From: an uncultured Sulfolobales archaeon
GTDB lineage: Archaea; Thermoproteota; Thermoprotei_A; Sulfolobales; Desulfurococcaceae
Direction: 5' to 3'
NCBI GenBank assembly: GCA_938045475.1
Contig: CALIML010000015.1
Span: 68,889 to 127,435, forward strand
DNA length: 58,547 nucleotides
The translations under genes were made by a program, and so were the position numbers. A model generated the notes under the pieces. That model saw nothing but the letters and a program-made list of their open reading frames with translations. It was not told the origin of the DNA and did not search any database. This document shows, one piece after another, positions 25,160-33,232 of the stretch. The first letter of the stretch is position 1, and the number at the start of each line of letters is the position of its first letter.

Positions 25160-25567
25160 AGAACGCCGCCCCCCCATCACATTTAAATTAATCCATTCCT
25201 CAAGCCAGCTGCATGTAATTGGATTGTAGAATCCGCCGACATAACATTTGTGTATGAAGGGGCAGTTGAAGCAGGGTATTTCCATAAATCGATCTAGATC
25301 GATCCTTAATTCTATTTTCGTAGGCACTTTCTTCTTGGGTTTAGCGACTTTAGATGTAAGCAGTAAATACGTCCTTCTACCACGGTTGACAGCGGGTTTT
25401 CTAACTATGAGTCCTCTTCTAAGAAGCTTGTTTACAATCCTTGAAGTATCCCTACTATTTACTCCAAGCAACTTCCATAGATCGTTTTGAAATATGCCTG
25501 CGTTTCCACTGCCAGCTATTACTTCAAGAGCTTTCTTCTCAACATCGCTTAGCTCCTCATACTCCAT
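25151..25567 (-). CDS. Transcription factor E beta subunit (TFE-beta, RPC39/RPC34-like) with Fe-S site
   Basis: A 138-residue protein with a winged helix (residues about 5-73: LSDVEKKALEVIAGSGNAGI, QNDLWKLLGVNSRDTSRIV) and a C-terminal cysteine cluster, C99-x2-C102-x5-C108-x10-C119 (IPCFNCPFIHKCYVGGFYN, then PITC). This is the layout described for crenarchaeal TFE-beta, which pairs with TFE-alpha at the polymerase clamp and holds a [4Fe-4S] cluster. ATG start. It faces tfb and overlaps it by nine bases, so two initiation factors sit tail to tail. Confidence 0.85.
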   Translation of the reverse strand: MEYEELSDVEKKALEVIAGSGNAGIFQNDLWKLLGVNSRDTSRIVNKLLRRGLIVRKPAVNRGRRTYLLLTSKVAKPKKKVPTKIELRIDLDRFMEIPCFNCPFIHKCYVGGFYNPITCSWLEEWINLNVMGGRRSLQ

Positions 25568-26034
25568 GCACTACACCTTTAATACTGACATCGCTTGACC
25601 CTGTCACGGCGCCACATAGAGTCCTCTAGTTGCCCAGATATACTTAGCTTAAGTAACTATAAATTTCTATAACTGCATTATAAGTTTAATGAAGCTATAA
25701 GATTCCACTAGAGTTGAATTCAATTATTAAAAAGAAGGCGTGTTAGACCGCCTAAGAAAGATCATGTGGGAGTAGCTATAACATTAACCGTCAAATCGAA
25801 ATCTCCAGCACCTCCTTTCCTTAATCCTTGAGGAGCTCGACGCTGCCGTGCCTAGCGGCTATCTATGAATTCCAAGGACTTAGAGATCATTGTGGACTCT
25901 ATGAATGTCTGAATGCAGTATGAGAATGCATTTAAACGTACTTAATGGCATTAAAGTAAAGCTAAAGATAAATGAACCTCTGGAGACAAACAATAATTTA
26001 TAGCGCGGTTTAAGTTAGTGAGTTAGGGGCATCA
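25568..26034. other. Intergenic region between TFE-beta and MscS genes
   Basis: No gene is visible in 467 bases. A five-base stem AGGCG/CGCCT (25736-25753) is the clearest repeat. A minus-strand frame near 25770-25840 (GLRKGGAGDFDLTVNVIAT) resembles the end of a beta-rich surface protein but is too short to call. AATTTATAG (25995-26003) is the likely TATA box of mscS. TATA-like runs near 25660-25690 may serve TFE-beta. Confidence 0.35.
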
Positions 26035-26847
26035 GTGTTGGCAGTGTTGATCGATACGATATATGACTTAGTATCGAAGCACTTAGAGCTATTCACTAAG
26101 CTAGCTGGAGCCGTAGTTGTCCTAATAACTTCATACTACATAGGTGTTTTCATCAGTAGGCTCATCATTGAGAGAATTAAGGTAAGAGTAGCGCCTGAAG
26201 TACTGATAAACATTAGGAGAGGCATTAGAGTTTTATTCACTGCTTTAGGTTTTTTAGCGGCTTTATCAATTATTGGAATAGATCTTACTGGAATACTTGT
26301 GGCAGCAGGGTTTGTAGGCATAGTGGTAGGCTTAGCATTACAGCAGACTTTAAGCCAAGTTTTCTCAGGCCTGTTGCTACTCATTGAGGGAAGAGTGAAG
26401 GTGGGTGACGCTATTAGGATAGGCGATGACTGGGGCTTAGTTGAATCAATAGGCATAGCGTCAACTCAAATAAGGTTGTGGAGCGGCGAGATCCTCACAG
26501 TGCCAAATACTACTGTAGCTTCATCAAACATATACAATTACTCAAGGTCTGTTGCACGCAGAGCTGAGTTTACTCTAGGGATTTCATATTCATCGGATGT
26601 AAACAAGGCTGTCGAAGTGATAAGGAAAACGCTGTGGAGTAATTCAGCAATACTAGCTGAGCCAGAGCCAATCATAGTAGTTGATGGCCTTGGGGATAGC
26701 GCCGTAAATATAAAAGTCATGTATTGGGTTCCGTCCCAACTTTTCCTGAGCGTGAGGAGGACAGTAGTTGCTGAAGTCAAGAAGGCGTTAGAGGAAGCTG
26801 GAATAGAAATACCGTTTCCACAGAGAGTAGTCTGGTTAAAGAAGTAA
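26035..26847 (+). CDS. Small-conductance mechanosensitive channel (MscS family)
   Basis: A 270-residue MscS channel that opens under membrane tension. It has three hydrophobic segments, the last being the pore-lining helix (LVAAGFVGIVVGLALQQTLS), followed by the beta domain (GRVKVGDAIRIGDDWGLVES, IGIASTQIRLWSGEILTVPN) and the C-terminal alpha/beta part ending GIEIPFPQRVVWLKK. The conserved VPN after the strand is intact. GTG start, with a TATA-like AATTTATAG about 32 bases upstream, so the transcript would be nearly leaderless. Confidence 0.9.
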   Translation: MLAVLIDTIYDLVSKHLELFTKLAGAVVVLITSYYIGVFISRLIIERIKVRVAPEVLINIRRGIRVLFTALGFLAALSIIGIDLTGILVAAGFVGIVVGLALQQTLSQVFSGLLLLIEGRVKVGDAIRIGDDWGLVESIGIASTQIRLWSGEILTVPNTTVASSNIYNYSRSVARRAEFTLGISYSSDVNKAVEVIRKTLWSNSAILAEPEPIIVVDGLGDSAVNIKVMYWVPSQLFLSVRRTVVAEVKKALEEAGIEIPFPQRVVWLKK

Positions 26848-27160
26848 AGAGCATAATAGCGTAGTGAAGTGCCTGCATAATTACTGCCGAGTAAACAGTG
26901 GAATCAACGAACACCTTGAAATAAGTAGAGGATTCCGAGCTACGCAGTCATTAATGGACGTATGCAGCCCTCGGGCCACATCCTTCATCCCAGCCTCCAC
27001 GGAGGGCGTTGCTTCCATAGCTGAGGAGGCAGGTCTCTGCATTAATTCACTGCAAGACATCGCCAATAGTTGTCGCAACCCATATTTATTTAAGTCTTTC
27101 TAATCTAAAACTGCTGACGACGGCATTAATTAAGTGAAGGTAGAAACGCCGTGAGCTGCA
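26848..27160. other. Intergenic debris with a fragment repeated at 49.6 kb
   Basis: No intact gene. On the minus strand 26881-27078 stays open and reads EATPSVEAGMKDVARGLHTS then INDCVARNPLL, ending in a stop. The part at 26941-26970 matches 49625-49654 at 24 of 30 bases, with every difference a transition, and GL(H/C)TSIND is shared in the same frame. A GCCTCC/GGAGGGC hairpin lies near 26994-27008. This looks like the remains of a repeated coding element. Confidence 0.4.
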
Positions 27161-27766
27161 ATGGAGACGCAAACTAAAAGCTATGGTAAAGTAATAGTAG
27201 TTACAGGAACTCCTGGGGTTGGAAAGACGCATGTTTCACAGAGGCTAGCTAAAGTACTTAATGCTCTACACATAGACTTGAGCTCGTTTGTTATCGAGAG
27301 AGGCCTCTATACAGAGTATGATGAAGAAGCTGAGAGCTACGTTATCGATGAAGAAAGAGTTATTGAAGAATTAAGGAAGGTAATTGAGGAGGAAGAATTA
27401 GTCGTAGTAGATAGCCACTATGGTGAAATAGTTCCGGAAGACCATGTGATTCTAGCAATAGTATTAAGAATGGATCCTGCTGAATTAAGGAATAGATTAA
27501 TTAAAAAAGGCTGGAAAAAGGCTAAAGTAAGGGAGAATGTTGAAGCAGAGCTTTTATCAATATGCACTATAAACGCTATAGAAGCCTATGGAGAAAACAA
27601 AGTATTTGAAGTAGACGCAACTGGTAAAGAAGTTGGCGAAGTCATTAGTGAAATCCTTAGAATAATTCGCGGAGAAGGAATACCTGGGCATAGAATTGAC
27701 TGGCTAGATATAAAGAATCTAAGCGAGTTAGGGGAAATAGTTAGAGGATTAAGCGAAGTTAATTAA
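27161..27766 (+). CDS. AK6/Fap7-like adenylate kinase
   Basis: A 201-residue P-loop NMP kinase. Walker A is VVTGTPGVGKTHVSQRLAKV. The short NMP-binding region follows (LNALHIDLSSFVIERGLYT), then VVVDSHYGEIVPEDHVILAI, and the lid segment RLIKKGWKKAKVRENVEAEL matches the RGWxxxKxxEN pattern of AK6. In eukaryotes Fap7/AK6 helps the last step of 18S rRNA processing; archaeal forms also bind uS11. A C-terminal extension of about 30 residues (GHRIDWLDIKNLSELGEIV) is longer than usual. ATG at 27161 or 27176. Confidence 0.85.
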   Translation: METQTKSYGKVIVVTGTPGVGKTHVSQRLAKVLNALHIDLSSFVIERGLYTEYDEEAESYVIDEERVIEELRKVIEEEELVVVDSHYGEIVPEDHVILAIVLRMDPAELRNRLIKKGWKKAKVRENVEAELLSICTINAIEAYGENKVFEVDATGKEVGEVISEILRIIRGEGIPGHRIDWLDIKNLSELGEIVRGLSEVN

Positions 27767-27770
27767 TACT

Positions 27771-27962
27771 TTGATTGCAAACACTACGAGTTTCTTAAGA
27801 ATTGACTGGCTCCAGCCTCATGGAAGGATCTTTGGGACATGGGGGAGAACCAACGTAATTATTGAGGCACTTGATGCTGGAGCTCCCATGACTGCTCGGA
27901 GCTCTAAGCTAGAGGGCATTGTTGAGAAGGCTTTTGAAGCCAATAATAACGGCTTTAAATAA
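27771..27962 (+). CDS. Small orphan reading frame, possibly a gene fragment
   Basis: A 63-codon frame with a TTG start four bases after the kinase stop. It reads RIDWLQPHGRIFGTWGRTNV, IIEALDAGAPMTARSSKLEG and IVEKAFEANNNGF. The sequence is protein-like (balanced charge, helix periodicity), but I do not recognise it. RIDWL also occurs in the tail of the preceding kinase, which may be coincidence or a small duplication. It could be a real small gene in an operon with the kinase, or the end of a lost gene. Confidence 0.35.
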   Translation: MIANTTSFLRIDWLQPHGRIFGTWGRTNVIIEALDAGAPMTARSSKLEGIVEKAFEANNNGFK

Positions 27963-28091
27963 GTGTGACTTAATTTCCCATCAATGCAGCTAGGAAGTGA
28001 GCCGAGCTCTTTTTAAGAACATGGGCTGCTCGTAGTGCAAGTAGCTCTAAGGGTTTTAATAGCTGAGTTGAGTTAAGCCAACAACAGTGTT

Positions 28092-28970
28092 TCAGCCCTG
28101 TATAACGTTAAGTAGAGCCCTAGAGATCTCCCATGGAGCTTTGAAAACCATCACACCTGCATCCTCTAAGGCCTCCCTTTTGCTCTCCCAGGTCCCAAGT
28201 CCCATCGATATTATGGCGCCAGCGTGACCCATGCGTTTACCCGGAGGAGCTGTCATACCAGCTATGTAAGCGAGTGTAGGTTTCTCAACTCCACTTCTCT
28301 TTATATAATCAGCCAGCCTCTCTTCAGCATCTCCACCTATTTCTCCAATAATTACTACAGCCTTTGTAGCCGGGTCATTAATGAACATTTCATAGACTTC
28401 CACGAAGTCTAGGCCTGTTACAGGATCTCCCCCTATCCCTACAACACTTGACTGCCCCAGTCCCGCTTCACTTATTTCCATAGATATTTCGTACGTTAGA
28501 GTACCGCTTCTTGACACTATTCCTACTACACCTCTTGAAAAAGCTTGGGAGGGCATTATTCCGACTTTCCCTATTCCTGGAGATATTACTCCAGGAGTAT
28601 TGGGTCCCACGATTATTCTATCCATGGATCTAGCCTTATTGACTATGATTAATTCATCTCTAAGCGGAATTCCTTCAGTTATTACAACAACTACTTCTAT
28701 GCCTGCCTCAAGAGCCTCTAGAACTGCGTCGAGCGAGTACTGGGCTGGGACAAAAACTATGCTAGTATTTATCTCAGGGTGCTTATGTATAGCTGAAAGT
28801 ACGCTATTGTATACAGGTACTCCATGGATGCTTAAACCTCCTTTTCCAGGTGTTACTCCAGCAACCACCTTCGTACCATAGTCAATCATGAGCTTTGTGT
28901 GGAAAGCTCCCTGCCTACCTGTAATTCCTTGAACAAGCACTCTCGTACCTTCATCAACTAAGATCGCCAC
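28092..28970 (-). CDS. sucD: Succinyl-CoA synthetase alpha subunit
   Basis: The 292 residues match the ADP/GDP-forming alpha subunit. It has the CoA-binding Rossmann domain (TRVLVQGITGRQGAFHTKLM, GTKVVAGVTPGKGG), VGPNTPGVISPG and the phosphohistidine loop (TLAYIAGMTAPPGKRMGHAG, with the active His). With sucC it forms the alpha/beta enzyme that couples succinyl-CoA to nucleotide triphosphate synthesis. It is downstream of sucC and overlaps it by 13 bases. ATG start. Confidence 0.93.
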   Translation of the reverse strand: MAILVDEGTRVLVQGITGRQGAFHTKLMIDYGTKVVAGVTPGKGGLSIHGVPVYNSVLSAIHKHPEINTSIVFVPAQYSLDAVLEALEAGIEVVVVITEGIPLRDELIIVNKARSMDRIIVGPNTPGVISPGIGKVGIMPSQAFSRGVVGIVSRSGTLTYEISMEISEAGLGQSSVVGIGGDPVTGLDFVEVYEMFINDPATKAVVIIGEIGGDAEERLADYIKRSGVEKPTLAYIAGMTAPPGKRMGHAGAIISMGLGTWESKREALEDAGVMVFKAPWEISRALLNVIQG

Positions 28971-30103
28971 GGATCTCGCCTCGCTAACTCTACAGCTACT
29001 GCAACAGCTTCTCTAAGGCTTGAGAATGCCTTCACTCCTTTCTCCATAAGAATTCTCCTCCCAATGCTGTCGTTTGTCCCAATTAATCTAACTACAATTG
29101 GTTTTACGCTGCCCACTTCACTTACAGCACTAATTAATCCTTCTGCAACTTCATCACACTTAGTTATTCCACCAAATACATTTACTAACACTACTTTTAC
29201 TCGTGGATTAGTTAATAAGAGCTTTAACCCCTCCTTTACTTGTTCACTAGATGCTCCACCGCCGATATCCAGGAAGTTAGCTGGCTCTCCGCCATAGGTC
29301 TTGACTAAATCCATTGTAGCCATAGTGAGTCCTGCTCCATTGCATATTATCCCTATGTTGCCCGAGAGTTCAACGTATGATAAGCCGTGCCTTTTAGCTA
29401 TTGCTTCAGCGTCTGAGAGATCCCTATACACTTTATCTATGAGTCTTCCATGTCTATAGAGGGAGTTGTCGTCAATGATTATCTTGGCGTCTAGAGCTAT
29501 TAACTCACCACTGCATGAAAGTGCGAGTGGGTTGAATTCGACTAGCTCTGCATCATACTCAACTGCAACTCTCCACATGGAGTCAACTATTTTCATTACT
29601 TGATGCTCAAGATCTTTGCTGAGATTGTAGAATTCCGTCAGCCATCTTGACGTAAATGGCGCTGGGCCAACTATAGGATCAACAGTTATTTTAATCAATG
29701 CATCCGGATGCCTTCTAACGAGTTCCTCAACTTCCACTCCCCCGAGAGTCGATGCTAAAATAGCGAATGCTCTCTTAGATCTATCGATTGTTAGAGCTAA
29801 GTAAAGCTCCTTATCTACGCAAACCCTTTCCTCAACAAGTAATTGTTTAACTTCCTTGCCGGAGATCCTCATTTTAAGGAGCTCTGATGAAGTTTCCTCA
29901 GCTTCCTTAAGAGTTTTAGCAAACCTTATTCCTCCAGAAATACCTCTACGTCCAGCGAGTACTTGGCTCTTTAAAACCACTTCTCCCCCAAGCTTTTCAA
30001 CAGCTTCCCTAACTCCATTTATTGAAGTAGCTAAAAATCCTCTAGGCACTTTTACTCCATACCTACTTACAATCTCCTTAGCCTCATACTCATACAGCTT
30101 CAA
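28958..30103 (-). CDS. sucC: Succinyl-CoA synthetase beta subunit
   Basis: A 381-residue subunit that carries the ATP-grasp domain. It begins MKLYEYEAKEIVSRYGVKVP, then has GEVVLKSQVLAGRRGISGGI. The metal and phosphate-binding part is VEFNPLALSCSGELIALDAK, and the C-terminal CoA-ligase domain has GNIGIICNGAGLTMATMDLV and NFLDIGGGASSEQV. All are close to the textbook sequence. First gene of the sucCD operon, divergent from the TatD-like gene with about 100 bases between. ATG start. Confidence 0.94.
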   Translation of the reverse strand: MKLYEYEAKEIVSRYGVKVPRGFLATSINGVREAVEKLGGEVVLKSQVLAGRRGISGGIRFAKTLKEAEETSSELLKMRISGKEVKQLLVEERVCVDKELYLALTIDRSKRAFAILASTLGGVEVEELVRRHPDALIKITVDPIVGPAPFTSRWLTEFYNLSKDLEHQVMKIVDSMWRVAVEYDAELVEFNPLALSCSGELIALDAKIIIDDNSLYRHGRLIDKVYRDLSDAEAIAKRHGLSYVELSGNIGIICNGAGLTMATMDLVKTYGGEPANFLDIGGGASSEQVKEGLKLLLTNPRVKVVLVNVFGGITKCDEVAEGLISAVSEVGSVKPIVVRLIGTNDSIGRRILMEKGVKAFSSLREAVAVAVELARRDPWRS

Positions 30104-30203
30104 TCAATAAGCCCCCTCTACTAAGCCTTCTTAAAACAAACCCCTTATCAACACTTTGCTTTTCAAACTGAGAGAGCTATAAGTTCTCAGTTAATCGTAG
30201 TTT

Positions 30204-31082
30204 ATGCCTGTAGGGAGGAGTGCTTTGACTCTAGCGTTCAGTGATGCACACTTACACACCAATCCGATCATGGGCTTGGGGGCTGAGGTAGTGGCTAAAA
30301 AATTTAGGAAAGCCAATGGATGGTTCATGGCTATAGTCTCCCTCCCCCCGCAGCATTACGGAATAGAGGGCTTAGGCTTTGAAAGCCATGAGAAGTCCAT
30401 TGAAATACTGCTGAGGGAAGCTGAGAAGGCAAGAAGAGAGGGTGTTGAAGTAAGTACTTTAGCGGGCTTCCATCCATCGCTAGTTGACGCATATTTTAAG
30501 GCTGGCTGGAGTCCTAGTGAAATAGTTGAACTAGCTGAAAAAATCATAGATTATATCGCCAAGCTACACGATGAAAAAGCTGTAGACGGCATAGGCGAAG
30601 TTGGGAGACAGCATTATGCAGTGAACCCAGCGTGGATCGTTACGTCGGAGCTAATACTTATTTACGCTATTGAAGTAGCTAGGGATAACGATATGTTAAT
30701 CCACTTACACTTAGAGCAAGGAGGTTACTCTACAGTTGCTTCAATAAGGAGGATCGCTGAATCAGCAAAGATTCAAGCAGGCTCACTACTACTACATCAC
30801 GTATCGCCTAGTGAAGCTCATTACGCTGAGAGCTACGGATACTGGTATACTGTTCCAGCTAAGGAGAAGCTTTACAGAACCCTATTGCCTCATAAACCCG
30901 AGCGATTAATGACTGAGTCGGACTTCATAGATGACCCTAAGAGACCCGGTGTATCTTCATACCCCTGGGACATACCTCGCGAATTAATAAGCTTAGTAAG
31001 CGAAGGCATAGTGAGTGAGGAATACTTGTATAGAGTGGAGGTTGAAAATGTATCTAGGTTTTATAGAGTAAAGCCCCCTTAG
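30204..31082 (+). CDS. TatD-related metal-dependent hydrolase
   Basis: A 292-residue TIM-barrel amidohydrolase. The metal-site motifs are FSDAHLHTNP (HxH), VDGIGEVGRQHY (Glu), MLIHLHLEQGG (His), LLLHHVSPSEAHYA (His) and RLMTESDFIDDP (Asp), in the order seen in TatD nucleases and the archaeal TatD-related group. The substrate is unknown; TatD proteins are 3' exonucleases but the archaeal branch is little studied. ATG start; first of a run of plus-strand genes. Confidence 0.8.
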   Translation: MPVGRSALTLAFSDAHLHTNPIMGLGAEVVAKKFRKANGWFMAIVSLPPQHYGIEGLGFESHEKSIEILLREAEKARREGVEVSTLAGFHPSLVDAYFKAGWSPSEIVELAEKIIDYIAKLHDEKAVDGIGEVGRQHYAVNPAWIVTSELILIYAIEVARDNDMLIHLHLEQGGYSTVASIRRIAESAKIQAGSLLLHHVSPSEAHYAESYGYWYTVPAKEKLYRTLLPHKPERLMTESDFIDDPKRPGVSSYPWDIPRELISLVSEGIVSEEYLYRVEVENVSRFYRVKPP

Positions 31083-31142
31083 GAAGCCAACTAATTTAGT
31101 TGACTACGTAGTGTCTGTTAAAGAGCATTGGGGAGGAGCTCG

Positions 31143-31442
31143 TTGAAGGATTTGGAGGGCTTTAAGAAGTACTGCGCCGTATGTAGCGCAGAGGCAGTCT
31201 ATGTATGCAGCAAGTGCGGCAGGCCTGTTTGTAGACAGCACTACAACTTGCTGAAGAACTTGTGTAGCGTATGTGAATCTCTGCTATGCGAAATTTGTGG
31301 AAAAAATCCATCTATAGGGTATTGCATAAACTGCGGTAGAGTTGGCTGCGAAGACTGCCTAGTTCAATTATCAACAATATCATATATCTGCGTGGAGTGC
31401 TTAAGAAGAGGGGGGAGAGTTCGTGAATGTAGGCAAGCCTAG
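31143..31442 (+). CDS. Multi-zinc-finger protein (B-box/HIT-like)
   Basis: About 99 residues with 15 or more cysteines. The repeated units are CAVCSAEAVYVCSKCGRPVC followed by RQHY, CSVCESLLCEICGKNPSIGY and CINCGRVGCEDCL, then YICVECLRRGG. The first unit with its His resembles B-box/AN1-like treble clefs. I choose the TTG at 31143 because GGGGAGGAG lies just before it. The 3' end overlaps the following AIR-synthase-like gene by 20 bases, so the two are probably coupled. Likely a zinc protein that contacts another protein or RNA; the role is unknown. Confidence 0.75.
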   Translation: MKDLEGFKKYCAVCSAEAVYVCSKCGRPVCRQHYNLLKNLCSVCESLLCEICGKNPSIGYCINCGRVGCEDCLVQLSTISYICVECLRRGGRVRECRQA

Positions 31443-32427
31443 AAGAGAGATCCTTGAATCCATGGTCTTTAAATACGTTGGCGTCAACGACCCAGACGTA
31501 GTTCAGGGGCCAGCATTTGGAGAGGATGCAGGCATAGTGAGGCTGGGTAACGGCTACTTAGTAACACACACCAATCCGATAACAACTGCTTCAAGGAGGA
31601 TAGGTTGGTTAGCTGTAAACGTAGCTGCAAACGATGTTGCAGTAAGAGGAGCTAGACCTAGGTGGGCTGAGTTAGTAGTCCTTACGCCGCCCAACTCGCA
31701 TGAAGGGCTAGTTGATGGAATAATGAGTGATGCCGATAAGGCCGCTAAAGCAATAGGTATTTCAATAATAGGGGGGCATACTGAATATACTCCAGGATTG
31801 CCGAGGCCCATAGTCATATCAACAGTAATAGGATACACAGACAAGCGAATAGTGACTACTAAAGGCGCGCGACTAGAGGATCTAGTGATTGTAGCTGGCT
31901 GCATTGGCGGTGAAGGGGCTTCCGTAATTGCATGGGACTTCCCACATCTCCTTGCTGAAAGGGGGTTAGGCTCAGATGTAATCTCTGAGGCAAGGAAGTT
32001 CATAGAGCGGGTAAGCGTTGTTGAAGCAGCACTAAGAATAGCTCCATACGCGTCATCAATGCACGACCTCACTGAGGGAGGCTTACTGGAAGGTCTTTAT
32101 GAAGTAAGCATTGCTAGTGGAATCAGATTAGCAATAGATCCTTCCCTTATACAGCTCAACCCCGTTGTCGCCGCTGTGACTAGAGCCTTAAACATAGATC
32201 CATTAAAGCTCCTCAGCAGCGGCTCACTAATAGCAACAATACCTGAGCCATATGTTGATAGGGCAGTGAATTCTCTTCTAGAAATAGGCATTCCATGCTC
32301 AGTAATAGGCAAAGCAGTTGGTGGAGAGCCTGGAGTTGTATTAAGTAGTGGCGGTAGAGTGCTCAGTGAAATTAGAGAGAGCATTATTGATGAGATTTAT
32401 AAACTATACTCAAAAAATATGTGCTAA
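31423..32427 (+). CDS. AIR synthase-related ATP-binding protein (HypE/ThiL/PurM superfamily)
   Basis: A 334-residue protein with the PurM-like fold. The N-domain has GPAFGEDAGIVRLGNGYLVT and the dimer/ATP motif WLAVNVAANDVAVRGARPRW. The substrate-side glycine-rich loop is SIIGGHTEYTPGLPRPIVIS, and the C-domain has SSMHDLTEGGLLEGLYEVSI. These enzymes phosphorylate or dehydrate with ATP (ThiL, HypE, SelD, PurM). The substrate is unknown here. The GTG start lies inside the end of the zinc-finger gene. A paralogue sits in the thiamine operon at 37422. Confidence 0.8.
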   Translation: MNVGKPRREILESMVFKYVGVNDPDVVQGPAFGEDAGIVRLGNGYLVTHTNPITTASRRIGWLAVNVAANDVAVRGARPRWAELVVLTPPNSHEGLVDGIMSDADKAAKAIGISIIGGHTEYTPGLPRPIVISTVIGYTDKRIVTTKGARLEDLVIVAGCIGGEGASVIAWDFPHLLAERGLGSDVISEARKFIERVSVVEAALRIAPYASSMHDLTEGGLLEGLYEVSIASGIRLAIDPSLIQLNPVVAAVTRALNIDPLKLLSSGSLIATIPEPYVDRAVNSLLEIGIPCSVIGKAVGGEPGVVLSSGGRVLSEIRESIIDEIYKLYSKNMC

Positions 32428-32459
32428 CGTCGGCATCAGTGTAAAAACAGAGGCTTTAC

Positions 32460-33122
32460 TCACTGCTTCCCTTGCTGAATCCCTGCTTGCTCTCCTACCG
32501 CAAAAGCGGTGGCTGGGAGCTCCGGGAATCTCTCCCTCAGCCTTTGTTCTGCAACAATTCTCGCTTCCTCAAAGATCTTCTTTGCTTCAGGGCTCATAGT
32601 TATCTCAGTGCCCAACCCTACGTCGAATCCAGCAGCACTCATCACTGTACTGAGGTCCGATACAGCCATGTTTAAGTCTATCCACAGGTCTGGCGCTATC
32701 CCTCTCAATATGTTAGCTGCTTCCTTCAATATTCCTACCACTGGTGCAACTGTTGTAAATGCTTCTCCAACAATCATGAATGTATCAAGCCTTATGCTAG
32801 CGTGCTCTAATACGTACTCCACCGTCAGTAGCTGTCTAGCTATCTTCCTTATTTCAGCGACTTCATTGACGTAGATCTTTGCTCTCGCTTCATCCTTCCT
32901 CATGAGTGATTCAACGGCTCTCTCAAAGAGTTCCTTATCTCTTTCATTTATCCTATCTATATACGATCTAACTCTGTTGAGAGCTGATCTAACCCTATAG
33001 TTTGCCATAACAGCTCTCTTAGATAGAGGCTCCTTATCATTCTTGAAAATGCTTTTGAGCTTTTCGCCTATCGTTGGCTCGCTAGCGCCGTACCAAGCTC
33101 TCTCAAACGCTTTCTCAGCCAT
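32460..33122 (-). CDS. ESCRT-III-like cell-division protein (CdvB paralogue)
   Basis: A 221-residue Snf7-type helical protein. A basic first helix region (ANYRVRSALNRVRSYIDRIN) leads to long charged helices (ERDKELFERAVESLMRKDEA, VNEVAEIRKIARQLLTVEYV), then EHASIRLDTFMIVGEAF and a terminal acidic helix (SPEAKKIFEEARIVAEQRLR). There is no CdvB-type C-terminal winged helix, so it fits the CdvB1/B2/B3 group that helps constrict the division neck. I use the ATG at 33122 (MAEKAFERAW), which has AGGGTGA before it; a longer frame reaches 33188. Confidence 0.85.
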   Translation of the reverse strand: MAEKAFERAWYGASEPTIGEKLKSIFKNDKEPLSKRAVMANYRVRSALNRVRSYIDRINERDKELFERAVESLMRKDEARAKIYVNEVAEIRKIARQLLTVEYVLEHASIRLDTFMIVGEAFTTVAPVVGILKEAANILRGIAPDLWIDLNMAVSDLSTVMSAAGFDVGLGTEITMSPEAKKIFEEARIVAEQRLRERFPELPATAFAVGEQAGIQQGKQ

Positions 33123-33232
33123 ACACTTCACCCTAAGGCTCTGTTGCAATAAGACAGTTTTTAAAAGAGGGAGCATAACCTTCTTCACACATTAAAGAGT
33201 TATATATAGCTCCGCAAATCACACAGCTTGAG

